From the NCBI GenBank assembly GCA_028710415.1, contig JAQTUE010000041.1, forward strand, positions 1-37,778: a stretch of 37,778 nt of DNA, in the 5' to 3' direction. Below the pieces are notes generated by a model. That model worked only from the letters and a program-made list of their open reading frames with translations, searched no databases and was not told where the DNA came from. Positions 31,460 to 37,600 of this stretch are shown one piece after another; the first letter of the stretch is position 1; every line of letters begins with the position of its first letter. Source of the DNA: Paludibacter sp. GTDB taxonomy: Bacteria > Bacteroidota > Bacteroidia > Bacteroidales > Paludibacteraceae. The position numbers and the translations under genes are program-made.

Positions 31460-32155
31460 ATGCAATGGTTTAAGCATGACAGTAATGCAAATACTGATGA
31501 AAAATTGCAAAGCATATTACTTGATTATGGTTTAGAAGGTTATGGATTGTATTGGTATTGCCTAGAGTTAATAGTCAACAGGCTTGATAAAGACAATATT
31601 AATTTTGAACTAAAGCATGATGCAAGATTAATAGCTAGAAATACAGGATGCTCTATTCAGAAAGTTTCTGAAATGATGAAAACATTTTGTGATTTAGGAT
31701 TGTTTGAAAATAATGAAGGTCGAATATCTTGCCTTAAATTAATAAAAAGGCTTGACACATCAATGACAAGCAATATTTATATGCGAGATTTGATTAAAAA
31801 ATCAAAAGAACATCATGACGCAATCATGACTCAATCAGAAAACGTCATGCAAGAAGAGAGTAGATTAGATGAGAAAAGATTAAAAAACACACATCAAAAC
31901 CAATCGCGCAAAAATGCGCTTGATGATGGTTTCTTAGAGTTTTGGAATAAATACCCAAAGAAAACAGGCAAGGATGCTGCAAACAAATCATGGGTTAAAT
32001 TAAAGCCAAATATTGATGAAGTTTTAAAAGCTTTGTCTTGGCAGATTGAAAGCGATCAGTGGCAAAAGCAATCAGGACAATTTATACCGAATCCATCCAC
32101 ATATCTAAATCAAGGACGATGGAAAGATGAGCCTACACAGGAGAGTGTATTTTGA
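31460..32155 (+). CDS. DnaD-like replication initiation/replisome organiser protein
   Basis: 231 aa. N-terminal domain is of the Lin1244/Lin1753 (DUF4373) type: MQWFKHDSNANTDEKLQ and LLDYGLEGYGLYWYCLELI, a winged-helix replication module. The C-terminal end FLEFWNKYPKKTGKDAA and FIPNPSTYLNQGRWKDE is the shared tail of phage replication proteins that load host helicase. Residues ~110-145 form a charged linker. It overlaps the helicase loader gene. Since no polymerase or helicase is encoded, this protein likely recruits the host replisome. Confidence 0.82.
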   Translation: MQWFKHDSNANTDEKLQSILLDYGLEGYGLYWYCLELIVNRLDKDNINFELKHDARLIARNTGCSIQKVSEMMKTFCDLGLFENNEGRISCLKLIKRLDTSMTSNIYMRDLIKKSKEHHDAIMTQSENVMQEESRLDEKRLKNTHQNQSRKNALDDGFLEFWNKYPKKTGKDAANKSWVKLKPNIDEVLKALSWQIESDQWQKQSGQFIPNPSTYLNQGRWKDEPTQESVF

Positions 32156-32571
32156 TATACGAAGAACATAGAGCGCAATTCAAATCAATGATGAATGCTT
32201 TAATGGCCATTTATTACAAGCCTGAATTATCTAATGATGCTTTGCGTATTTGGTTTGGAAAGCTAGAAAAGTATGATTTTGATGTTGTCTGCAAAGCTTT
32301 CGATAAATACATCGACTCATCAAGCAAGCCGCCAGAACCTAGCGATATTATTTCACTATGCCAGCACAAGGTAACAATATTTTCGGCATTGCCTTCACCA
32401 TTAACCAGAGCAGCTAATAAAAAACATGCTGATGAGGTAGTTGAGTTTGTCGCTAAAAATATGAAGCCAAGAAAAGATTACAAGGCTTGGGCTAAAAAGA
32501 TATTATCCGATAAGGATAAATGCTCAGACATTCAAATAAGATACGCTAAAGAGGCTTTGCGCGATGACTGA
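32152..32571 (+). CDS. Helicase loader-like protein (G39P type)
   Basis: 139 aa, TTG start at 32152 overlapping the upstream TGA, with GGAGAG six bases before. N-terminal helices (FKSMMNALMAIYYKPELSND, WFGKLEKYDFDVVCKAFDKYI in parts) and the PPEPSDIISLC segment match the G39P-like loader/inhibitor family that delivers helicase to the origin. Partner of the 31460 protein. Confidence 0.72.
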   Translation: MIYEEHRAQFKSMMNALMAIYYKPELSNDALRIWFGKLEKYDFDVVCKAFDKYIDSSSKPPEPSDIISLCQHKVTIFSALPSPLTRAANKKHADEVVEFVAKNMKPRKDYKAWAKKILSDKDKCSDIQIRYAKEALRDD

Positions 32572-32623
32572 ATGGATAAAAATAGACAATTACCATTTAC
32601 GATGTGGAGAATATTATGATTAG
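32564..32623 (+). CDS. Possible 19-aa peptide
   Basis: ORF MTEWIKIDNYHLRCGEYYD overlaps the loader stop and runs into the next start (ATGATTAG), so it would link translation of the two genes. Its W-I-K-x-x-x-Y pattern recalls the start of small phage proteins like 32810-32998 and may be a remnant of one. Low confidence. Confidence 0.3.
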   Translation: MTEWIKIDNYHLRCGEYYD

Positions 32624-32810
32624 TAAAAAATTTACCAGAAAAGAAATATCTCAAATATATGGAATTAAGAATAAAGAGCTAACAAGTTTTATCCAAGATA
32701 ACATTAGAACAAAAAAAATAATACGTGTGATGGCATATACGGAACCGCATTTAAGTAAAAAGCGCGTTGCTATGTATTGCTTCATTCCATCCAACAAGGA
32801 TTTATTTTAA
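32616..32810 (+). CDS. Small HTH-like protein, 64 aa
   Basis: ATG 32616 is six bases after GGAG. FTRKEISQIYGIKNKELTSF reads as a helix-turn-helix, followed by basic strands (KKIIRVMAYTEPHLSKKR). Probable DNA-binding accessory factor. Stop overlaps the next start (TAATG). Confidence 0.6.
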   Translation: MISKKFTRKEISQIYGIKNKELTSFIQDNIRTKKIIRVMAYTEPHLSKKRVAMYCFIPSNKDLF

Positions 32811-32998
32811 TGGCTTTGGAGAGAGTTAAAGATAATGAGTATTACATTAAAAATGGCGACTGGACAATATCTCGCGCTAATAACTCTCTATATCCATACG
32901 CTCTATGGCTAGGGAATAAATCACACGGAAACTTTAAATCTTCTGACGAAGCTAAAACTAAATATGAAGAATTGATAAAAAATAGCTTGCATAATTAA
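32810..32998 (+). CDS. Hypothetical phage protein, 62 aa
   Basis: TAATG overlap with the upstream gene. The pattern NGDWTISRA, YALWLGNKSHGNFKSSDEA is a recognisable small phage family of unknown function: a short beta meander followed by a helix. Ends just before a candidate promoter with the operator motif. Confidence 0.68.
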   Translation: MALERVKDNEYYIKNGDWTISRANNSLYPYALWLGNKSHGNFKSSDEAKTKYEELIKNSLHN

Positions 32999-33007
32999 AT
33001 GTATTTG

Positions 33008-33022
33008 TTAACATAGTTAAGC
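33008..33022 (+). promoter_or_regulatory. Operator-like motif before the methyltransferase genes
   Basis: TTAACATAGTTAAGC, a near-palindrome matching the phage's recurrent motif. TTGTTA at 33005 could be a -35, but no good -10 follows at 17 bp. It lies 24 bases before the next gene. Confidence 0.45.
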
Positions 33023-33045
33023 TATTTTAATTAAGGTGAATAAGA

Positions 33046-33481
33046 ATGAACAATAAATTAATGTTCTCAAGTGAAACTGATATGTGGTCAACGCCACAAG
33101 CTACATTTGATAAATACAACGCTATCCATAAATTTGGATTAGACGTTTGTGCAACACCACAAAATGCTAAGTGCTTTAATTATTTTACCGAGCAACAAGA
33201 AGGATTAAGTAAAGATTGGTATTCGGGATCAAGTGGCATGGCTTGCTGGATGAACCCACCTTATGGTCGTGAAATAGGTGCATGGATGAAAAAAAGCTTA
33301 TGAAAGTAGTTTGCAAGGGGTTAATGTTGTGTGTTTAGTTCCTGCTAGAACAGATACGAAGTGGTGGCATGACTACGCTATGAAAGGTGAAATAGAGTTT
33401 TTACGCGGCAGATTAAAGTTCGGTAACGCTAAAAACAGCGCACCTTTTCCAAGTGCAATAATTGTATTTAAGAGTAAATAA
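33046..33481 (+). pseudogene. Frameshifted phage N6-adenine DNA methyltransferase (Dam-like)
   Basis: The first frame (33046-33303) encodes the phage Dam-like methyltransferase start (MNNKLMFSSETDMWSTP, GLDVCATP) and the catalytic motif IV in CWMNPPYGREIG, then stops. After a run of seven A (33289-33295) the +1 frame continues as KAYESSLQGVNVVCLVPARTD and KWWHDYA up to LKFGNAKNSAPFPSAIIVFKSK (in parts) and stops at 33481. Together they make a ~145-aa protein of normal plan. Either one A was inserted (mutation or sequence error), or slippage on A7 restores the product. The intact methyltransferase follows one base later. Confidence 0.82.
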
Positions 33482-33482
33482 C

Positions 33483-34244
33483 ATGAAACTAACAAAGCCA
33501 CAAATTAAAGCGCACAACCAAGTTATGGAGTTAGTTCATAGCGACAAAAAATTAACTGAGGATGAGAAATATTTCATCTTAGATAATTTTCAAGAAGGCG
33601 CGCTGCATATTAACTCTCAGGCTGGTGCTTTCTTTACCCCACGGATGCTGGCTAGAGATTTCGCATTAGAGGTTCATGGAAATCGCGCTATTGATTTGTG
33701 TGCTGGAATCGGCTCTCTTAGTTTTGCTATTGAGCAAAAAGTAAATGAGTTGGTATGTGTGGAAATCAACGCTGATTATATAGAAATAGGTAAGCGTATT
33801 GTGCCAAGCGCCACATGGATTCATTCAAGTATTTTTGATTTGAAAGATATTGGGTTATTCGATGTAGCTGTCAGTAATCCACCATTTGGGAACATTAAAG
33901 AAAACTCATTTACAGGTAAATATTCTGGAAGCCAATTTGAATATAAAGCAATTGAGATTGCATCTAGGTTGGCTAGATATGGCATTTTTATATTACCTCA
34001 AATGTCAGCAAGCTTTAGATATAGCGGCGCACCATTTTACAAACAAGAGATTAACGAAAAGTGTAAAAAATTCATAGGCCAAACAGGAATAATCATGGAG
34101 CAATCTTGTGGGATTGATACAAGCGTTTATCAAGATCAATGGAATGGAGTTAGCCCAGTTTGTGAAATTGTTTGCTGTGATTTTGAAGAAATAAAAAATG
34201 AGTCTAAATCTCAATTTGATTTATTTGCGGATGCAGCGTCATGA
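33483..34244 (+). CDS. N6-adenine DNA methyltransferase
   Basis: 253 aa from ATG 33483. Motif I IDLCAGIGSLSFA binds SAM; motif IV SNPPFGNI is the catalytic (N/D)PPF/Y of adenine-N6 enzymes; AIEIASRLARYGIFILP is the following strand region. An N-terminal helical part (residues 1-55) contains FTPRMLARDF, common in N6 methyltransferases. No restriction partner is visible, so it is an orphan enzyme, likely protecting phage DNA or marking it for regulation. It overlaps the next gene by four bases. Confidence 0.85.
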   Translation: MKLTKPQIKAHNQVMELVHSDKKLTEDEKYFILDNFQEGALHINSQAGAFFTPRMLARDFALEVHGNRAIDLCAGIGSLSFAIEQKVNELVCVEINADYIEIGKRIVPSATWIHSSIFDLKDIGLFDVAVSNPPFGNIKENSFTGKYSGSQFEYKAIEIASRLARYGIFILPQMSASFRYSGAPFYKQEINEKCKKFIGQTGIIMEQSCGIDTSVYQDQWNGVSPVCEIVCCDFEEIKNESKSQFDLFADAAS

Positions 34245-34450
34245 AAATACCAATACCAATAAGTAGCTACGAAGTATTCAAAGGCGAATCACCACAATCT
34301 ACGCATATTTGCACTCAGCGAGATAACTGCAAACGATTCAAGCCAGAAGGCGCTGGTAATTTTAAACCATTCTGGATGGCTGATAAGTGTGTGCATGATG
34401 ATTTGAAGGATGTTGAAGAGTCGCCTAATCCATTTCTGGAGCTTCCATGA
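34241..34450 (+). CDS. Hypothetical protein, 69 aa
   Basis: ATGA overlap with the methyltransferase. Contains ICTQRDNCKRF and DKCVHDD, three Cys that could coordinate a metal. No membrane span. Stop overlaps the ninB start. Confidence 0.65.
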   Translation: MKIPIPISSYEVFKGESPQSTHICTQRDNCKRFKPEGAGNFKPFWMADKCVHDDLKDVEESPNPFLELP

Positions 34451-34914
34451 GTGTCGCTGTATTTTTCTACAATTTTAAAAACAAGTCAGGACTATTTGAT
34501 CTTATTAAGAATCTTGACCCTACAAAGTTATGGCAAATACGAGTCAATGAATACAACGCTAGAACACTTGAACAAAACTCAAAGATTCACGCGATATTAA
34601 ATGACATATCACATCAATCTAAACATCTTAATCAAGCATTAGATATTGATAGCTGGAAGCGACTATGCGTAAAACAATTTGCAGACGATTGCATTGAGCA
34701 AAATATACCAAGACTAGCAGACTATTGGCGAAATAATAGCGTGAAACTTATACCTAGTATTGATGGTAGGTCATTAGTCGCATTAGGTCAGCAAACGCGA
34801 GAGTTTCCAAAATATGTAGCCGCTGGATTTATTACTTGGCTAGAAGCATATTGCGTAAATAATAATATTGAGCTTCATGATAATTATGTATTCGATGAAA
34901 AATATTACAATTAA
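34447..34914 (+). CDS. ninB: NinB-like recombination mediator
   Basis: 155 aa, ATGA overlap. The core pattern WQIRVNEYNARTLEQNSKIHAIL, shown in parts, with W-x-I-x-V then R-T-x-x-Q-N, and the downstream DSWKRLCVKQF, is the NinB (lambda Orf) family that binds ssDNA and substitutes for RecFOR in phage recombination. Complements the exonuclease and SSB-like genes of the left operon. Confidence 0.8.
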   Translation: MSVAVFFYNFKNKSGLFDLIKNLDPTKLWQIRVNEYNARTLEQNSKIHAILNDISHQSKHLNQALDIDSWKRLCVKQFADDCIEQNIPRLADYWRNNSVKLIPSIDGRSLVALGQQTREFPKYVAAGFITWLEAYCVNNNIELHDNYVFDEKYYN

Positions 34915-34915
34915 C

Positions 34916-34930
34916 GCTTTACATTGTTAA
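34916..34930 (-). promoter_or_regulatory. Operator-like motif with candidate promoter after ninB
   Basis: GCTTTACATTGTTAA, a copy of the recurrent motif. Read on the plus strand, TTTACA (34918-34923) and GAATAT (34941-34946) are 17 bp apart, a plausible regulated promoter for 34984 onward. Confidence 0.45.
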
Positions 34931-34983
34931 TCTGTTATGAGAATATGGCGCATCGAGTTTGATAACTTAATGGAGATTAAAAA

Positions 34984-35304
34984 ATGAAAAAGTTAAATGA
35001 ATATTTTTACGATAAAACTGAAATTGTTTTAGTTGCATTATTGGTTATTTTTTTAGCGTATATCGGACTTATGGTCTTTGAAAGCGCAAATAAAGAGTTA
35101 TTTTCAAACATGCCGATTGACACAGTTCTTACATTTGATAAGTGTATTGAGCTTTATCGTGTTATGACTGGAGCATGCGCTTTTGGTGTTAAAAACTTTA
35201 TTGAAACTCACAATATAGAGCATAAAGATTATTCAATTGCTGAAATTATCGAAAAAACAAAAGTGGAATACGGAAGCGAAAGATTGGTTTTTAATTATGC
35301 CTAA
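34984..35304 (+). CDS. Single-pass membrane protein, 106 aa
   Basis: GGAG upstream of ATG 34984. One N-terminal transmembrane helix (VLVALLVIFLAYIGLMVF) and a soluble C-terminal domain with helices and two Cys. Unknown role; position among recombination genes is not informative. Confidence 0.68.
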   Translation: MKKLNEYFYDKTEIVLVALLVIFLAYIGLMVFESANKELFSNMPIDTVLTFDKCIELYRVMTGACAFGVKNFIETHNIEHKDYSIAEIIEKTKVEYGSERLVFNYA

Positions 35305-35395
35305 GAAGCGCAACAAAAAATATAACCAAAATAAATATGCAAGCATTCCTATGATTATAAATAGGAAGCTTGAAGAGAATAGGAATTCGGCATGA
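35297..35395 (+). CDS. Small basic protein, 32 aa
   Basis: ORF MPKKRNKKYNQNKYAS..., overlapping both neighbours (ATGCCTAA at the start, ATGA at the end), strong signs of coupled translation. The Lys/Arg-rich start and the MPKKRxKKY pattern recur in small proteins near phage nin-type genes. Probably nucleic-acid binding. Confidence 0.6.
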   Translation: MPKKRNKKYNQNKYASIPMIINRKLEENRNSA

Positions 35396-35757
35396 TTAAA
35401 ACAAAACTACAATTACGCGCAGATAAAATTGAATCTCGTCATAAAAGCATATTAAATGCAATTGAGCATGAATTTTTAACTTCTGAGCAGATTCATGCAA
35501 TTGTTAAATCCGTTTGCCTTGATGGTATTCGTCGTGATATTTCGTACTTGGTATTATGCAAAAAAATAATAATCCAACAAACAGAAGGTACTCGCGCAGG
35601 TAAAAGTTATCGTGCTGTTACAAGTGCATTCAATGAAAGAACTCAATCGGCTGTTAATCAGAGTCATGTGCGAATAATTGCTGAACGTCATCCTACAAAG
35701 CGAGAATATAAAACAGGTAGAGTTTACGTTAGCGGTTCAACGCTTACTTATTTTTAA
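35392..35757 (+). CDS. Winged-helix-like DNA-binding protein candidate, 121 aa
   Basis: ATGA overlap. Residues ~18-65 (SILNAIEHEFLTSEQI, DGIRRDISYLVLCKKI) read as a winged helix-turn-helix with the wing near QTEGTRAGKSYRAV. C-terminus is basic. May control late genes, which have no other obvious activator in this region. Inference. Confidence 0.62.
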   Translation: MIKTKLQLRADKIESRHKSILNAIEHEFLTSEQIHAIVKSVCLDGIRRDISYLVLCKKIIIQQTEGTRAGKSYRAVTSAFNERTQSAVNQSHVRIIAERHPTKREYKTGRVYVSGSTLTYF

Positions 35758-35758
35758 C

Positions 35759-35854
35759 ATGAGCCATAATCGCTATGAGTGTCCTCATTGTGGGGCTGTT
35801 TATAAATTTAAGCCTATAGTATGCCATATATGTAAGAGAGAATTAAAAGGATAA
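35759..35854 (+). CDS. Mini zinc-ribbon protein, 31 aa
   Basis: ORF MSHNRYECPHCGAVYKF... then CHICKRELKG: two C-x-x-C knuckles form a complete zinc ribbon in 31 residues. It starts one base after the upstream stop and ends four bases before the HNH gene. Likely a real tiny gene. Confidence 0.62.
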   Translation: MSHNRYECPHCGAVYKFKPIVCHICKRELKG

Positions 35855-35858
35855 TTAT

Positions 35859-36131
35859 ATGACTAAGCTAGAACGTCAGCATTTATCTAAAGTTGCAGAG
35901 CTTGGATGTATAATTTGCAGAATGCCAGCGGAAATACATCATATTCGCAATGGAGTAGGTATGGCGCAGCGTTCTAGTCATTTCAATGCAATACCATTAT
36001 GTCCATTGCATCATCGTATTGGCGGTAATGGAGTAGCGATACACGCAGGACAAAAAACATTTGAGTCTAAATTTGGAACTGAATTAGAATTACTCGATAA
36101 AGTTAAAAGGTTAATAAATGTCAGAACATGA
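35859..36131 (+). CDS. HNH nuclease, Ref-like (RecA-dependent) type
   Basis: 90 aa, AAAAGGA upstream. Zinc/active-site pattern: Cys17 and Cys20, His27-His28 (IHHIRNGVGMAQR), Cys48 with His51-His52 (PLCPLHHR) and His62 in AIHAGQKTFESKFG. This arrangement matches phage P1 Ref-like RecA-dependent nucleases and related Nin-region HNH proteins. Role: recombination or Holliday/D-loop cleavage. Overlaps the VRR-NUC gene. Confidence 0.8.
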   Translation: MTKLERQHLSKVAELGCIICRMPAEIHHIRNGVGMAQRSSHFNAIPLCPLHHRIGGNGVAIHAGQKTFESKFGTELELLDKVKRLINVRT

Positions 36132-36468
36132 AGAACAAGTGGCATTAATAAAATGGTGGTCGTTATCACATAAGCGCTTTAAGTTACCTGAATATTCTTT
36201 AATGGCTATCCCTAATGGGGGTCTTAGGCATATCGCAGTAGCAAAAAAATTAAAGGAAGAAGGTTTGAGATCAGGTGCTCCAGATTTGGAGCTAAGAGTA
36301 AGCCGAAATGGATTACACGCACTTTGGATTGAGATGAAATACGGTAAAAATAAGCCTACTGAATCACAGATTGAATTTATGGCATGGCAAGAAGCGGAAG
36401 GGGCTAAATGCGTTGTATGCTATTCATGGGAAGAAGCTAAAAAACAAATTGAGGAATATCTAAAATAA
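36118..36468 (+). CDS. VRR-NUC domain nuclease
   Basis: 116 aa, overlaps the HNH gene by 14 bases. Core: IPNGGLRHIAVAKKLKEEG, SGAPDLELRV with catalytic Asp, LWIEMKYGKNKPTESQ with catalytic Glu-x-Lys and Gln. This is the PD-(D/E)XK VRR-NUC family, acting on branched DNA (Holliday-junction-resolving type in phages). Last gene before the 225-base gap and the array. Confidence 0.85.
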   Translation: MSEHEEQVALIKWWSLSHKRFKLPEYSLMAIPNGGLRHIAVAKKLKEEGLRSGAPDLELRVSRNGLHALWIEMKYGKNKPTESQIEFMAWQEAEGAKCVVCYSWEEAKKQIEEYLK

Positions 36469-36693
36469 TTTACACTTACTTTAAATTATGGTTTACAATG
36501 TAGACACAGTAAAGCAATATTTAATTGTGTATTATATATTGACGCTATGCTTTAATAAGCGTATATAGCAATTAAGCCATGAGGCTAGTGGTTACGCTCT
36601 AGGATATATTCTACGGTCTGTGCTGCCGATAGCGTGAAAAGCACCTAACATAGAGCTAACTGGAGTTGCGATCTGCGAAAGTAAAACGAAGCC
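36469..36693 (+). promoter_or_regulatory. 225-base gap with operator motif and hairpins
   Basis: No ORF. TTTACAATGTAGA (36492-36504) is a member of the operator-like family; TTTACA with CAATAT 17 bp downstream (36515-36520) could be a promoter. Further on ACG-CTACGG (36588 region) can pair with CCG-A-TAG-CGT, and GTGCT with AGCAC, suggesting a structured leader upstream of the DUF551-like gene. Strand follows the downstream gene. Confidence 0.35.
36492..36504 (+). promoter_or_regulatory. Operator-like motif copy before the array
   Basis: TTTACAATGTAGA, a 6-1-6 near-palindrome, followed at 36509 by GTAAAGC, which could be an extra half-site. Confidence 0.45.
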
Positions 36694-36951
36694 ATGAATG
36701 ATGAGAATACGAAGGTCTCCGAGACCACTACGGGAGAAGTTTACAAATTGAGATCAGGTTTTGGGGAGTGGTTGCCGATTGAGACTGCGCCGAGAGGAAT
36801 AGATAACGAGTTCCTCGGATGGGACGGTTTAAGTATTGACAAGACTTGGGAGGGATGGGACGAAGGGGGGGTGGCGATTTACGTTCGATCAGACTGCTTG
36901 TCTTGGAGGCCTACACATTGGATGCATATGCCTGAAGCACCTAACGTTTGA
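36694..36951 (+). CDS. DUF551-like protein at the array edge
   Basis: 85 aa. GEWLPIETAPRGIDNEFLGWDG and SWRPTHWMHMPEAP carry the DUF551-type W-x-P-I and HWM-x-x-P-E-x-P signatures. The coding sequence is noticeably more G-rich than the phage around it, which suggests recent acquisition. Its last codons and TGA (36949-36951) lie inside attC-4, so the array now supplies the 3' end. It is convergent with the cassette genes and therefore may be the phage or cassette gene next to which the array was inserted. Ribosome site is weak. Confidence 0.68.
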   Translation: MNDENTKVSETTTGEVYKLRSGFGEWLPIETAPRGIDNEFLGWDGLSIDKTWEGWDEGGVAIYVRSDCLSWRPTHWMHMPEAPNV

Positions 36952-36995
36952 CATAAGGGGCGGCGAAGCAGTCCCGCTTGAATGAGGGGTTGGGG
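36939..36995 (-). other. attC: Integron attC recombination site (attC-4)
   Basis: Minus strand R'' CCCCAAC (36995-36989) and R' GTTAGGT (36945-36939). This R' is the only one here with a perfect GTTRRRY core; the other three have GTTGGGG. In integron recombination the TTRRRY half comes from the next element, so the differing core marks the array boundary. Inner sequence equals attC-1 over 39 bases. Confidence 0.9.
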
Positions 36996-37340
36996 CTAAA
37001 TGCGCCCATTGTGTTTTGGTGATGATGGTTTGCAAATTAACGCCACATATTCATTGTGTTTTTGTTCTATTTTTTCTATTTCTTTTTTGTGCGAATTAAT
37101 TAGCTCTTTATAAGCACGGATAACCAAAACGAGGATTATTAATGAACCAATTAATGTTACCAATAATGGCAATAATATTTGCATTAGCACTATCTCTGCC
37201 TCTGTTGCTTTTGGCATTAAAGGGCTTAGAAAATGAGGGGTCAAAAATGCGGGTATTATTAGGATGGCTATCAGGCGTGCTGACCATATCGATGCTTTTG
37301 TGGGCAGTAGAGATTCTAACTCCTCAATCCGATTCATCAT
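36996..37340 (-). CDS. Integron cassette membrane protein, 114 aa
   Basis: ATG 37340 or 37337 (MMNRIEELESLLP). GGGG of the attC-3 R' core is six bases before ATG 37340. Two transmembrane helices near residues 24-46 (LIAILIIPAFLTPHFL) and 58-78 (LLPLLVTLIGSLIILVLVI), then a basic coiled-coil tail (SHKKEIEKIEQKHNEYV). TAG 36998-36996 directly abuts attC-4. The start overlaps the preceding cassette gene's stop as TGATG. Perfect fit to one cassette (37352 to 36945). A plus-strand ORF 37142-37378 is its shadow. Function unknown; membrane cassettes often encode stress or defence factors. Confidence 0.75.
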   Translation of the reverse strand: MMNRIEELESLLPTKASIWSARLIAILIIPAFLTPHFLSPLMPKATEAEIVLMQILLPLLVTLIGSLIILVLVIRAYKELINSHKKEIEKIEQKHNEYVALICKPSSPKHNGRI

Positions 37341-37600
37341 CAAAAACCCCAACGTTTGAGGTAAGAGGCGCGCGGTAGCGCGTCCTGCTTGATCGATGGG
37401 TTGGGGTTTTGCTCAATGATGCCAGAAGGAACGAATTGAACTGGAGCACCTTGTAGAGTGGGTACTTGAACCATTTTGTTTTTAGCTTCACATGTTGGGC
37501 AGATATAATACATATCTCCAGTTACTTGGTGATGCTTACTGTTTTTTGCGGGAACTTGCGCACCGCATTTTGAATTTTGACATTTAAAGGATTGAGACAT
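37340..37600 (-). CDS. Integron cassette zinc-ribbon protein, 86 aa
   Basis: ATG 37600 with AAGG eight bases upstream. CQNSKCGAQVPAKNSKHH and YICPTCEAKNK give a Cys4-type zinc ribbon. Its last ~20 residues are encoded by attC-3 and the TGA (37342-37340) lies a few bases into the next cassette, overlapping that gene's ATG. So the C-terminus depends on the attC and its neighbour. Start is 141 bases into the cassette, leaving room for a second, divergent gene (37599-37778). Could bind nucleic acid or act as an antitoxin-like partner; no evidence for either. Confidence 0.65.
   Translation of the reverse strand: MSQSFKCQNSKCGAQVPAKNSKHHQVTGDMYYICPTCEAKNKMVQVPTLQGAPVQFVPSGIIEQNPNPSIKQDALPRASYLKRWGF
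37347..37406 (-). other. attC: Integron attC recombination site (attC-3)
   Basis: Minus strand R'' CCCCAAC (37406-37400) and R' GTTGGGG (37353-37347). More diverged than the others (GAGGTAAGAGG on the plus strand) but with the same arm layout and a GCGC-rich hairpin centre. The gene at 37340-37600 reads straight through it. Confidence 0.87.

Noticed and set aside
36469..36693. Integron attI site or cassette promoter Pc
   Set aside because: No GTTRRRY core and no IntI gene; array polarity would put attI on the other side, above 473, where none is seen either.
37142..37378. Plus-strand 78-aa hydrophobic ORF in the 408-bp cassette
   Set aside because: It mirrors the transmembrane part of the minus-strand cassette protein, starts ~150 bases into the cassette and opposes attC polarity.
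36939..37406. Initial reading of the attC sites as plus-oriented
   Set aside because: The plus reading AACGTTTGACATAAG equals the reverse complement of classical aad cassette sites; in the true orientation the 3' arm reads CTTA-N2-TCA-N3-GTTGGG on the minus strand.
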